Shown one piece after another: positions 25,289 to 34,069 of a stretch of 64,000 bases of DNA (its first letter is position 1; every line of letters starts with the position of its first letter). The position numbers were made by a program, and so were the translations under genes. Below the pieces are notes generated by a model. It was not told the origin of the DNA and did no database searches. It was given only the letters and a program-made list of their open reading frames with translations. This DNA is from Gemmobacter sp. (GTDB taxonomy: Bacteria; Pseudomonadota; Alphaproteobacteria; Rhodobacterales; Rhodobacteraceae), in assembly GCF_034676705.1 (NCBI RefSeq), contig NZ_JAUCBS010000011.1:71426-135425 (forward strand), in the 5' to 3' direction.

Positions 25289-26998
25289 TCAGATATTGCC
25301 ATCGAACACGGTGATCGGTGGCCAGGCATCGGCCTTGGTGATCACATCGATCACCGTGGTCTGCGCGGCACTCAGCGCCGCTGCCACCGCATCGCGGAAC
25401 GCCTCGGGCGTGGCCACCTGCACGCCGTTCACGCCGGCCGCGCGGGCGATTGCGGAATGATCGATGTCGGTAAAGCCGATGGCGCCGGTATGGGCGCCGA
25501 ATTTGACCAGCTCGGCATGTTTCTGGAACCCGAGGATTCCGTTGTTCAGCACGATCACCGTCACGGACAGGCCCATGCGGCGGGCAGTTTCCAGTTCCTG
25601 CCAGCAATGGGCAAAACCGCCATCGCCAACCACCGCCACCACCTTTTTCGCCGGTGCCGCCACCTTGGCCCCAAGCGCCAGCGGCAAGCCCCAGCCCAGG
25701 CCCGCAATGCCGCGCGGGGTAACGAACCGCTGTCCCTTGCGGGCGGTCAGGAAATTCAGCACCCACAGCGAGGAATAGGACGCATCGGCGCAGACGATGG
25801 TGTCGCCGTCGATCAGCGCGTCGAGTTCGGCCATAAGCCGTTCCGGCCGCATCGGGGTTTCGTCGCTGGCGGTGAACACCTTGGCCCGTTCGGCACCTGC
25901 GGCCTTGCGCGCGGCGATCTCGGATTCCAGTGCGGGGCGCGCGGCGGCACGGCGCGACAGATCCTGACCGGCCAGTGCGGTGGTCAGCGCCTCGATCCCC
26001 AGCCGGGCGTCACCGACCAGACGGCGGGATTCATAGTTGCGCCCCACCTCCAGCCCGTCGATATCCAGATGGATGAAGGTTGCGTCGCGCGGATACAGCT
26101 TCCAGCTGTCGGTGCCGTTCTGGTTGGTGCGGGTGCCGATCAGCAACACCACATCTGCCCGCGCCAGCAATGGCACCAGATCGTGCCGGGGCGCATTCAC
26201 CCCAAGCGCATTGGCCATCACACCCAGGCTCAGCGGATGCGCCTCGTCCACCGCGCCCTTGCCCATGTTGGTGGTCATGACCGGCAGATGCGCGCGCTCC
26301 TGCAAGGCGGCCAGCGCCTCGGTCGCCTGCGACAACAGCACCCCGCCGCCGGCAATCACCACCGGGTGCTGCGCCCCAGCCAGCAGGGCGGCGGCCTCGG
26401 CCAGGCGGGCAGGGTCGGGGACCACGCGATCCAGCGGGAAATGCCCCAGTTCCGCCTGCCGCGCGTCAATCGCGCCGCGCAGTTCGTTCAGGAAATCGGC
26501 CGGCACCAGCAAGGCAACCGGCCCCGGACGGCCCGTGGTCGCCTGGGTGATCGCCATGTCCACATAATCCTCGAGCCGGCTGGCCGTGTCGATGCGGCGA
26601 ACCCATTTGGTGCAGGACGCGAACAGGGCAAAGTGGTCGAACTCCTGAAACGCGTTGCGATCGGTCTGGTCGCGGTTGACCTCTTGCACGATGGCCAGCA
26701 TCGGAACCGACGCCTTCAGTGCCTCGGCCATGGGAGCCACCAGCAGGGTCGCCGCCGGGCCATTCTGCGCCGTCACCACGCCGATGCGGTTTGAGATGCG
26801 GGCAAAGCCGTCGGCCATGATGCCGCCCGCGTTTTCGGTGCGATAGTTGATCTGGCGGATCCCGAATTCCGGCACGACCAGGTGCAGCGCCGATGGCAGG
26901 CTTTGGCCAAAGATCGCCTCCACCTTGTGACGCTTCAGCGATGCCGCCAGCGAAACGGCAACAGGTTCCTGACCCCCGGAAGGGGTGTTGGTGGCCAT
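25289..26998 (-). CDS. Thiamine-diphosphate-dependent enzyme 1 (acetolactate-synthase superfamily)
   Basis: 569 residues. I choose ATG 26998 (MATNTPSGGQEPV), preceded by GGAGG; a longer frame to 27142 has no ribosome-binding site. Domain order is the usual Pyr (catalytic Glu in YRTENAGGIMADGFA), central nucleotide-binding-like, and PP (GDGGFAHCWQE ... LNNGILGF, the TPP/Mg motif). Such enzymes make or break C-C bonds next to a carbonyl (decarboxylase, lyase or carboligase). It opens the operon that continues with LivHMGFJ and three oxidoreductases, so it likely acts on the imported 2-keto or 2-hydroxy acid. True acetolactate synthase is less likely because there is no regulatory subunit gene. 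Confidence 0.88.
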   Translation of the reverse strand: MATNTPSGGQEPVAVSLAASLKRHKVEAIFGQSLPSALHLVVPEFGIRQINYRTENAGGIMADGFARISNRIGVVTAQNGPAATLLVAPMAEALKASVPMLAIVQEVNRDQTDRNAFQEFDHFALFASCTKWVRRIDTASRLEDYVDMAITQATTGRPGPVALLVPADFLNELRGAIDARQAELGHFPLDRVVPDPARLAEAAALLAGAQHPVVIAGGGVLLSQATEALAALQERAHLPVMTTNMGKGAVDEAHPLSLGVMANALGVNAPRHDLVPLLARADVVLLIGTRTNQNGTDSWKLYPRDATFIHLDIDGLEVGRNYESRRLVGDARLGIEALTTALAGQDLSRRAAARPALESEIAARKAAGAERAKVFTASDETPMRPERLMAELDALIDGDTIVCADASYSSLWVLNFLTARKGQRFVTPRGIAGLGWGLPLALGAKVAAPAKKVVAVVGDGGFAHCWQELETARRMGLSVTVIVLNNGILGFQKHAELVKFGAHTGAIGFTDIDHSAIARAAGVNGVQVATPEAFRDAVAAALSAAQTTVIDVITKADAWPPITVFDGNI

Positions 26999-27086
26999 GA
27001 CAGGTGTCCTCCAGCTCTCCGGCCCCGGCCCGCTCCTCTGGCAGGGGTGGAATCGTCCTCGGCGGCAGTCATCACATTTTACATAG

Positions 27087-27094
27087 GATATATC
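27087..27094. promoter_or_regulatory. AT-rich divergent control region with GATATATC
   Basis: The 190 bp between the divergent TPP-enzyme 1 and GntR genes contain an AT-rich patch (27080-27112) centred on the palindrome GATATATC. FCD-type GntR proteins bind short AT-rich palindromes between divergent genes, so this is the best operator candidate for both units. Confidence 0.4.
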
Positions 27095-27189
27095 AAATAT
27101 AAAATTGCATCCGCCGAAACATTCAATAAGGTGACCCTGCACCGAGTCACCGACCGCGTCGCCCTGACCTGCTCAACACGACGGACCCA

Positions 27190-27930
27190 ATGCTCCCGAC
27201 ATCTCTCGACCACGCGCAGCCTGCCGACACAGACAGCCCTGGGCTGCGCAATATCGAACGGGTCAACCTGACCGAAGAAGTGCATCGCGAACTGGCACGT
27301 GGCCTTAGCTCTGGCCGGTTTCTGCCGGGGGCCAAGCTGGGCATTCGGGATCTGGCCGAGGAGATGGGCATCAGTCCCACTCCGGTGCGCGAGGCGCTGC
27401 AGCAACTGGTCGCCGAAGGCGCCTTGACCCAGGCGGCAGGCCGGTCGTTTCGCGTGCCCGAACTTGGCCCCGACGACTACAGGGAACTGCGCCACCTGCG
27501 CCAGATGCTGGAAGGCGAGGCCGCCGCCCTTGCCGCCCCACGCATCCCCGTCAGCGCCATCGACCAGCTGGAAGCAATGCATCAGCGGCTGGCCGACGCC
27601 AAGGCGCAGGCGAATTTCAAGCAAGCCATGTTCCACAACCAGGAATTCCACCTGCGGGTTTGCGCGGAATCCGGCGCCCAGCGGCTTTTGCGCATTGTCG
27701 AGGGGCTGTGGTTGCAGATGGGGCCGCTGCTGAACATGCTGTACACCCGATCCGGGGTGCCCGGCCCGGTGCAGCCACGCCATGGGCATCTGCTGCTGAT
27801 CGATGCCTTCCGCGCCCGCGACCCCGAAGCTGCGCGCCGTGCGCTGGTCGATGACATCGCTGGGGGTTCCAACGAAATCCTTGCCGCGCTGGCGCCCCGC
27901 CGCAGCGCCGGAAAGCGAGCAGGCGAATGA
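27190..27930 (+). CDS. GntR-family (FCD) transcriptional regulator
   Basis: 246 residues: winged helix (GAKLGIRDLAEEMGISPTPV, then REALQQLVAEGAL) followed by an FCD ligand domain with metal-binding His in FHNQEFHLRV and RHGHLLLIDAF. It is divergent from the importer operon and overlaps TPP enzyme 2 by 4 nt. Family members sense small carboxylic acids; it probably controls both divergent units. Confidence 0.9.
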   Translation: MLPTSLDHAQPADTDSPGLRNIERVNLTEEVHRELARGLSSGRFLPGAKLGIRDLAEEMGISPTPVREALQQLVAEGALTQAAGRSFRVPELGPDDYRELRHLRQMLEGEAAALAAPRIPVSAIDQLEAMHQRLADAKAQANFKQAMFHNQEFHLRVCAESGAQRLLRIVEGLWLQMGPLLNMLYTRSGVPGPVQPRHGHLLLIDAFRARDPEAARRALVDDIAGGSNEILAALAPRRSAGKRAGE

Positions 27931-29642
27931 CCCATTCCCCCCTGTATCCCGATCTGGTCCTGGCGCCGGATGCGCTTGTCGATGTGCTGATCGCGGCCGG
28001 TATCCGCTATGTCTTTGGCCTCTCGGGCGGGCACACGGGGCGAATTTTTGCCGCACTGGAAAAGCGGCAGGATGCGATACGCACCTTGCTGGTACGTGAA
28101 GAAAGCCTTGGCTCGGCCATGGCAGAAACCATCGGACGCATGACTGGCGTTCCGGGTGTGATCCTGGGTCAGGGACCCTGGGTGCTGGGCAACGGTTTGC
28201 TGGGGACGATCGAGGCGCGGCTATCCTCGTCGCCGATGTTGCTGCTGACCGATTTTTCCGACACCCCGCCGCATGACATGCACGCGCCCTATCAATCGGG
28301 CACCGGGGATTATGGCGGCTGGGATGCGCGCGCCGCCTTTGGCGCGGTGACAAAGCAGGTGTTTCATGCCGACACGCCGAACGAAGGCGTCATCGCCACA
28401 CGGCTGGCGGTCAAACATGCGCTGGCAGGCCAGCCGGGGCCGGTGGCGGTGATCTATTCGATTCTGGCGCTGGACGGCATGGCGGGCGGGGCGGCGCAGC
28501 CCGTGCTGTATCCGGCCGCGCCCTACATCCGGCCGGCAGAACCCGGCCTGCCCGACCTGGGTCCGGCGACAGCGACGATGGCCGGGGCGGCACGGCCGCT
28601 GATCCTGGCCGGGAACGGCGTGCGGATCGGCGGCGCCGAAACAGCCCTTGCGGCACTTGCGGCCCGTTGCACCATTCCGGTCGTCACGACGCCCAGCGGC
28701 AAGGGGGTCTTCGACGAAACCAGCCCCCTGTCGGCGGGCACCATCGGCAGCTATGGCAACCCGCTGGCCAATCATGCGCTGCGGGCCGCCGATGTGGTTC
28801 TGGTGGCCGGCAGCAAGTTGTCGGCGTCGGACACGCTGACCGGGGCGCATCCGCTGATCGACCCGGCGCGGCAGACCCTGATCCAGATCGACACCGAACC
28901 GCGCAATCTGGGCTGGACCCAGCCGGTCACCCATGCCCTGCAAGGCGGCGCGGCCCCGGTGCTGCGGGCCCTGGCCCAGGCCATGAACCCTGCGTCACCG
29001 GGTGCAAGCTGGCTGGCCGGGGTGAACGTGCCGCGCACGCTGCCGCTGCCGCACGAAAGCGGGGGGGTGCTGACGCCGCCCGGGATCATCGCAGCCATGC
29101 AGGCTCATCTGCCGCCCGAAACGATCTACACCTGCGACGCCGGCGAAAACCGCATCTTCATGCTGCACTACCTGCGCACATTGGCGCCGGGGCGGTTTTC
29201 GCAGCCGGCCGGCGCAGGGCCGATGGGCTATGCCGTGCCCTCCGCCATGGCGCAGCGGCTGCTGAACCCGGAACTGCTGGTGGTGGCCTTTGGCGGCGAT
29301 GGCGGATTTTCCATGACGATGAATGGCCTGCTGACTGCGGTCGAGGAATCGTTGCCGATCCTGTGCGTCGTCATGAACAACAGCGCGCTTGGCTGGTCGC
29401 AGCATTCACGCGGACCATTCGCCACGCAATTCGCCCGGGTCGATTACGCCGCCATAGCGCGTGGCATGGGCTGCGTGGGCGTCGCCGTCCGGGCGCCAAG
29501 GGATCTGCCGGGCGCGCTGCGGGCCGCCACACTTGCGGTGCGGCAGGGCCAGCCCGCCGTGATCGACGTGGAAACCACCATGGACATTTCCTTTGCAGAG
29601 CTGGCCGACGCCCGCACACGCACTGTCTTTGCCGCCGGCTGA
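27927..29642 (+). CDS. Thiamine-diphosphate-dependent enzyme 2
   Basis: 571 residues, distinct from TPP enzyme 1. The Pyr domain has FGLSGGHTGRIF and the Glu in LLVREESLGSAMAE; the PP domain has GDGGFSMTMNGLLTAV and VMNNSALGW. An insertion ALDGMAGGAAQP is in the linker to the central domain. Translationally coupled to the GntR gene (ATGA). It probably catalyses a second C-C lyase or decarboxylation step in the same pathway; alternatively the two enzymes serve two related substrates. Confidence 0.87.
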   Translation: MTHSPLYPDLVLAPDALVDVLIAAGIRYVFGLSGGHTGRIFAALEKRQDAIRTLLVREESLGSAMAETIGRMTGVPGVILGQGPWVLGNGLLGTIEARLSSSPMLLLTDFSDTPPHDMHAPYQSGTGDYGGWDARAAFGAVTKQVFHADTPNEGVIATRLAVKHALAGQPGPVAVIYSILALDGMAGGAAQPVLYPAAPYIRPAEPGLPDLGPATATMAGAARPLILAGNGVRIGGAETALAALAARCTIPVVTTPSGKGVFDETSPLSAGTIGSYGNPLANHALRAADVVLVAGSKLSASDTLTGAHPLIDPARQTLIQIDTEPRNLGWTQPVTHALQGGAAPVLRALAQAMNPASPGASWLAGVNVPRTLPLPHESGGVLTPPGIIAAMQAHLPPETIYTCDAGENRIFMLHYLRTLAPGRFSQPAGAGPMGYAVPSAMAQRLLNPELLVVAFGGDGGFSMTMNGLLTAVEESLPILCVVMNNSALGWSQHSRGPFATQFARVDYAAIARGMGCVGVAVRAPRDLPGALRAATLAVRQGQPAVIDVETTMDISFAELADARTRTVFAAG

Positions 29643-29669
29643 CGCCGGCGCACCGCTTGGGAGGAGCGC

Positions 29670-30602
29670 ATGAACAACCCCGCCTATCAGGTCGTGAACC
29701 GCGGCCTGCGGTTTCCCGAAGGTCCGGTCGTGATGGACGATGGCTCGGTCATCGTGGTCGAGATCGAACGCCGCACCATCACCCGCTGCCACCCCGATGG
29801 CCGCAATGAGATCGTCGCCCAGCTGGACGGCGGCCCCAACGGGGCCGCGATCGGCCCGGATGGCGCGCTGTATATCTGTAACAACGGCGGGTTCGACTGG
29901 TACGAGAGCCCCGAAACCGGCCTGCGCCCTCATGGTCAGGCGCAGGACTATTCTGGCGGCCGGATCGAGCGGCTGGATCTGGCCACTGGCGTGCTGACGG
30001 TGCTGTATACCGCGTCGGACAAGGGGCCGCTCAAGGGACCGAACGATCTGGTGTTCGACGATCACGGCGGGTTCTACTTCACCGACCACGGCAAGATGCG
30101 CCCGCGCGAGATGGATCGAGGCGCGGTCTGCTATGCCAGGATCGACGGATCGTTCATTCAAGAGGTGATCGGCCCGATCCATTCGCCCAACGGCATCGGC
30201 CTGTCGCCCGACGGTCGCACCCTGTGGGTGGTCGAGACATTCACCTGCCGGCTGTGGAGGTTCGATCTGGACGGACCGGGCCAGATCCGTCGCCAACCCT
30301 GGCCGCAGTCGCCCAATGGCGGGCGGTTCGTGGCCAACCTGTCGGGCTACCGCGGCTTTGACTCGCTGGCCGTCGATGCCGACGGGAACATCTGCATTGC
30401 CACGATCTATGAAGGTGCCATCACCGTGATTTCGCCTGCCGGCGAGGTGCTGGAGGTCGTTTCCTTCGAAGATCCGTTCTGCACGAATATCGCCTTTGGC
30501 GGTCCGGACATGCGCGATGCCTACATCACGCTGTCGGCCACGGGTCAACTTGTGCGGATGCCATGGTCCAGGCCGGGCTTGCGGCTGGCCTTCAACGCCT
30601 GA
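29670..30602 (+). CDS. SMP-30/gluconolactonase-like protein
   Basis: 310 residues with the beta-propeller lactonase pattern: LRFPEGPVVMDDGSV (metal Glu), GPNGAAIGPDGALYICNNGG, GPNDLVFDDHGGFYFTDHGK (Asn/Asp metal ligands) and HSPNGIGLSPDG. The start is preceded by GGGAGGAG. It probably opens a lactone, or a cyclised sugar acid, to feed the dehydrogenases or lyases of this island. Confidence 0.88.
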   Translation: MNNPAYQVVNRGLRFPEGPVVMDDGSVIVVEIERRTITRCHPDGRNEIVAQLDGGPNGAAIGPDGALYICNNGGFDWYESPETGLRPHGQAQDYSGGRIERLDLATGVLTVLYTASDKGPLKGPNDLVFDDHGGFYFTDHGKMRPREMDRGAVCYARIDGSFIQEVIGPIHSPNGIGLSPDGRTLWVVETFTCRLWRFDLDGPGQIRRQPWPQSPNGGRFVANLSGYRGFDSLAVDADGNICIATIYEGAITVISPAGEVLEVVSFEDPFCTNIAFGGPDMRDAYITLSATGQLVRMPWSRPGLRLAFNA

Positions 30603-30997
30603 CCGCCGGATCGCGCCCGTTCTGGACGCCGCTTCGGCAAGGACCGTGTGTAGACGCCCCCTTGGATGCAAGCGGAATCTTGGGCGCGTTTGGGCATGTG
30701 ATCAGGTGCGGTCGTGTGTCCGGCCTCGAAGATGCGGCCTGTAATGCGCCGCGGGCCTGTTCTCTGATTGCGGCATTGTCAATCGGGAAAGCGAAACTTC
30801 CGTCTGGGGTCATGGTTCTCTCCGAGGTCACGCGTGCTGTGCCTCATCATGGTATTCGGTGCTGATCGTCTTCAATGTATGGCTCGGGTTCTGTGAAATA
30901 CTCCACATCCCATCGGCCCGCGCGAGATCGATCAACCTCCGCCCCTTCGGGACTTCGCTCCCCGCCAGCCGAGGCGGGAATTCAGGTCAGGCAACGG
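30603..30997. other. Intergenic DNA without a supported gene
   Basis: About 400 bp downstream of the SMP-30 gene. All frames are short or shadow-like. No terminator with a U-run and no RNA gene was seen. It borders the transposase remnant that follows. Confidence 0.4.
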
Positions 30998-31157
30998 CCT
31001 CCTTTGTCCAAGTGAACTCGGTCTCTTTCTTCCATATGGTCAACATGAGCACAGCGCGTGTTTGTCGACGCGGGTGGCGATGCGTCGGAACTGCTTGAGT
31101 TTGCAGAAGAACCGCTCGATGAGATTGCGCCGCCTGTAGAGGTCTTGCGGGACCTAG
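30998..31157 (-). pseudogene. IS5-family (IS427-like) transposase 3' remnant
   Basis: Read on the minus strand: DLYRRRNLIERFFCKLKQFR, then RIATRVDKHA, the C-terminal catalytic-Glu block of the IS427-type transposase (YRRRNxIERFFxKLKxFRRIATRYDK). A frameshift follows before VLMLTIWKK. This family is unrelated to the IS903-group copies. Confidence 0.7.
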
Positions 31158-31295
31158 CGGGCAGCGGTCTTCTGAGTGAAGCGACATCCACGTCGTCTGG
31201 CATCTGGAGGTTGAAAAAGCGAGATCGACGTGAAGACCGGCTTCGAGAAAGGCCTACCCTCAAACCCGACCTTGATGGAAACACCTTGACATGTG

Positions 31296-31320
31296 GGTGG
31301 CAAAGCGCCACCTATAGGTG
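31296..31320. promoter_or_regulatory. Overlapping palindromes upstream of zeta module copy B
   Basis: GGTGGC-N5-GCCACC (31296-31312) overlaps the perfect palindrome CACCTATAGGTG (31309-31320), ending 13 bp before the antitoxin ATG. TTGACA at 31286-31291 is a possible -35 box. This is the likely autoregulatory operator. In copy A the IS ends inside the palindrome, leaving only GTG. Confidence 0.6.
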
Positions 31321-31333
31321 CAGGAGGTGTCCT

Positions 31334-31693
31334 ATGGCTCAATCCGTAAAATTTGCCGACGACGCCCTGATCGATGAAGCACGCGCGGTTGCAGATCTCC
31401 AGAGCCGGTCGTTGGCCGGCCAGATCACGCATTGGGCGCGGATAGGTCGCGCTATCGAGCGATCCGGCAACTTCGACCACCTTAAGCTTTCGCGAGTGCT
31501 GGCGGGGCAGCTCCCGACAACTGTCCTTACCGCCGAGGAGAAGGCGGTCTGGTCCGAGCGGTTTCTCGTGACGATGTCCGACCCGGGACCGGGCGAAGAG
31601 ACCTTTTTCAACGAACTGCGGAAGAGTGGCAAGGCGGTGGGTCTCGATGGCTCTGGTAAGATCGTCTACGCGGATGGCACTCCCGAAGGATGA
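31334..31693 (+). CDS. ParD-like antitoxin of the zeta pair, copy B
   Basis: 119 residues, one residue different from copy A (Thr for Ala in QLPTTVLTAEEK). It keeps its own upstream operator and the GGAGG ribosome-binding site. The homology between the two loci spans 31318-32289 here and 5385-6361 there, about 99% identical, in opposite orientation. Confidence 0.86.
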   Translation: MAQSVKFADDALIDEARAVADLQSRSLAGQITHWARIGRAIERSGNFDHLKLSRVLAGQLPTTVLTAEEKAVWSERFLVTMSDPGPGEETFFNELRKSGKAVGLDGSGKIVYADGTPEG

Positions 31694-32289
31694 GCCCGAC
31701 AGTAATCTTGCTTGCCGGTCCCAATGGCGCTGGCAAGTCAACGCTATATAAGACCCGCGTTGCTCCTGCTTTCGCGGGTCCCTTCGTCAACGCCGATATC
31801 ATCCAGCGTGATGAGCTTGGAAATGACAGCCCCGAGGCTGCTTATAGGGCAGCAGAGATCGCCGCGAAGCGCAGGAGCGATCTTTTGGCTACGGGAAGCG
31901 ACTTCGTGACCGAGACGGTTTTCTCACATCGCTCCAAGCTCGATTTCGTGGGAGAGGCGCGCGAGAGAGGATACAGTGTCTGGGTGCTGCATATAGGAGT
32001 GGATAGCGCCGACCTCTCGGTGATGCGGGTCGCACATCGCGTCGAGTCTGGGGGGCACAATGTCCCCGAGACGAAGATTCGCGAGCGCTATGATCGCTCG
32101 GCACCTCTCATCAGGGAAGCTGTTCTGTTGGCTGAAACAGGCCTTGTCTACGACAACTCGGTCGCGGGCAAGCCCCCCAAGCTTGTCCTAACCTTTGAAC
32201 GCGGCCATCTCATGCGAGTACGGCCAGAACCTCCAACCTGGATAAGGCAAGCTTATGCCCCTGAACTCCAAGGTTCAGGACTTCGGTAA
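31690..32289 (+). CDS. Zeta-toxin family kinase, copy B
   Basis: 199 residues with the same P-loop GPNGAGKS as copy A. A 5-bp deletion relative to copy A inside the terminal hairpin removes the early stop and adds GSGLR before a new stop. Coupled to its antitoxin by ATGA. Likely functional, and the better regulated of the two loci. Confidence 0.88.
   Translation: MSPTVILLAGPNGAGKSTLYKTRVAPAFAGPFVNADIIQRDELGNDSPEAAYRAAEIAAKRRSDLLATGSDFVTETVFSHRSKLDFVGEARERGYSVWVLHIGVDSADLSVMRVAHRVESGGHNVPETKIRERYDRSAPLIREAVLLAETGLVYDNSVAGKPPKLVLTFERGHLMRVRPEPPTWIRQAYAPELQGSGLR
32261..32278. terminator. Hairpin near the end of zeta copy B
   Basis: CTGAAC-TCCAAG-GTTCAG; same arms as at copy A but a shorter loop. 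No U-run. Confidence 0.4.
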
Positions 32290-32461
32290 CGGTGCCGTCC
32301 CAGTCAAGCAGTTTTGCGCGTGCGGCATGCGCCGCCGGGTCGCGGTCTTGTCCTTTGAGCAATTGATCCGCTTCGCTGTAAGCGGTGCGCCGGCCCCGTG
32401 GTTTCGGCCTGATGCGGTATCGGGCATGCCGTCCTGCAACTGAGTTTGCGGGGGGACGGCG

Positions 32462-32830
32462 GTGGAGCACCAAAACGAGCACCGGATGGAGGTGCGTGGG
32501 TCGAATGGAGTGTCGCGGATCGAGATCCTTGATGGTCCGACCGGCCGTCGGCGTTGGCCGGATGATCTCAAGGCGCGGATTGTGGCGGAGAGTTTTCAGC
32601 CCGGCGCGCGGGTCTGCGATGTTGCGGCGAAGTATGGGTTGATTGCCCGGCACCTTTCGGGATGGCGCGGTCAGGCGCGCAAAGGGGAACTGGTCATGCC
32701 GATCGATATGCCCCCGGCATTCGTGCCGCTGGTGATCGAGCCATTGGCCGATGTCGTTGCGGCGTCGGTCGACACGGGCGTGATCAGGGTCGATATCTGT
32801 GGGGCCGTTCTGCATGTGGCGCCGGATTGA
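32462..32830 (+). CDS. tnpA: IS66 accessory protein TnpA
   Basis: 122 residues starting at GTG. The helix-turn-helix region RRWPDDLKARIVAESFQPGA, then VCDVAAKYGL, matches IS66-type TnpA. Intact, but without the rest of the element it cannot support transposition alone. Confidence 0.85.
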   Translation: MEHQNEHRMEVRGSNGVSRIEILDGPTGRRRWPDDLKARIVAESFQPGARVCDVAAKYGLIARHLSGWRGQARKGELVMPIDMPPAFVPLVIEPLADVVAASVDTGVIRVDICGAVLHVAPD

Positions 32831-32877
32831 AGCCCGGAGCGCGCGGCGGCCTTGGCGGCGGCTCTGAGGAAGGTACT

Positions 32878-33018
32878 GTGATCTTTCCGGATCAGGCGGT
32901 GCGGATCGTGATTGCGACCAAGCCGGTGGACTTCCGCAAGGGGCACGATGGGCTGGCCGCCATGGCCCATGCCGAGCTGGGATTTGCGCCCAAGGCGGGT
33001 GTGATGGTGGTGTTCAGG
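32878..33018 (+). pseudogene. tnpB: IS66 TnpB, N-terminal 47 codons only
   Basis: IFPDQAVRIVIATKPVDFRK, then GHDGLAAMAHAELG, is the conserved TnpB start (full length about 115 residues). The frame runs into the IS903-group element at 33019. Confidence 0.85.
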
Positions 33019-34069
33019 GGCTCTGTTGCACAAATCGGGTGATGGGCGGGCCTCCCCTTTCCCCTGACAGACTTATCCCGCGACCTCTGTCACGGGCGTG
33101 CCGAGTGCGGTGAAGCCGTTCAGGACCGCGACCCTGACCTGGAACTCTGCGACCTGACGGTCGAAGTCTCTGGCGGATAGCCGCTGTCCCAGCAGCTTGA
33201 CGCAGTGCATCTTGGTTTCTGCGCGACTCCGGCGGTGGTAGCCGCTCCATCGTCGCCAGATGGTTCGACCGACGCGTTTCGACGTCCGCAGGATTTCGTT
33301 TCGCGCGATCGCCCCGGCGGTATCGGTCTTCCAGAACTTGGCATTCTTGCGGGGCGGTATGATCGCGGCAGCCCCACGGGCGGCGATCGCGTCATGGCAC
33401 TTGCGGGTGTCGAAGGCACCATCGGCGGTGACGCTGCCGATCTGCTGTTCGGGCGGGTTCTGGTCCAACAGTTCTGGCAGCATCGGCGCATCGCCCACGT
33501 CGCTCGTGGTGAACTCCGCCGCTCGGATTTCCAGGGACTTCTCGTCGATCCCGATGTGGATCTTGCGCCAGACCCTGCGTTTTGCACCGCCATGCTTGCG
33601 GGCGTTCCACTCGCCTTCGCCCTCGACCTTGATGCCGGTGCTGTCGACCAGCAGATGCAGCGGACCATCCGATCCACGGTAGGGGATGTTCACCTTCAGG
33701 GTTTTCTGCCGTCGCGACAGCGTGCTGAAGTCAGGCACCGCCCAGTCGAGGCCGATCAGTTGCAGCAGGCTCTCGACGAACCCGGTCGCCTGCCTGAGCG
33801 CCATGCCGAAGAGGACCTTCATGGTCAGGCAGGTCTGGATCGCGGCATCGCTGTAGTCACGCTGTCGGCCGCGCTTGCCGGTCCGCGCGGCCTCCCAGGT
33901 CATCGCGGGATCGAACCAGATCGTCAGCGAGCCTCGGCGCTTAAGCGCCTTGTTGTAGCTCGGCCAGTTCCGGGTCTTGTAGGTCGGGGGTGTCGGTCTG
34001 CTCATGGCCTCCAGCTATCACGCTGGCTTCACGACATGAATCCCCTCAGGCGTTTTGTGCAACAGAGCC
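33019..34069 (-). mobile_element. IS5-family, IS903-group element, copy 4, diverged and inverted (1051 bp)
   Basis: Same type of ends (GGCTCTGTTGCACAAATC on the window-left side), opposite orientation to copies 1-3. The flanks GTGTTCAGG and ACTGTCTGG differ, so there is no target duplication. The transposase differs from copies 1-3 at 21 of 310 residues, so it is an older or independent arrival. It truncates IS66 tnpB on one side and an exonuclease gene on the other. Confidence 0.92.
33073..34005 (-). CDS. IS903-group transposase, copy 4
   Basis: 310 residues, DDE positions conserved (VDSTGIKV, TADGAFD, RAETKMHC). Differences from copies 1-3 cluster near RGRQRDYSDA, LLDQNPPEQQIGS and FWKTDTAGAI. 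Confidence 0.94.
   Translation of the reverse strand: MSRPTPPTYKTRNWPSYNKALKRRGSLTIWFDPAMTWEAARTGKRGRQRDYSDAAIQTCLTMKVLFGMALRQATGFVESLLQLIGLDWAVPDFSTLSRRQKTLKVNIPYRGSDGPLHLLVDSTGIKVEGEGEWNARKHGGAKRRVWRKIHIGIDEKSLEIRAAEFTTSDVGDAPMLPELLDQNPPEQQIGSVTADGAFDTRKCHDAIAARGAAAIIPPRKNAKFWKTDTAGAIARNEILRTSKRVGRTIWRRWSGYHRRSRAETKMHCVKLLGQRLSARDFDRQVAEFQVRVAVLNGFTALGTPVTEVAG

Larger units (their letters stand above)
32378..33018 (+). mobile_element. IS66-family element, 3'-truncated by IS903-group copy 4
   Basis: The left end GTAAGCG matches the usual IS66 terminus. It contains tnpA and the start of tnpB and is cut at 33018 by the next IS. No tnpC or right end follows on the far side of that IS, so more than a simple insertion occurred. 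Confidence 0.7.

Noticed and set aside
26999..27142. N-terminal extension of TPP enzyme 1
   Set aside because: The extra 48 residues are Cys/Arg-rich with no family similarity and no ribosome-binding site, and they would cover the divergent promoter region.
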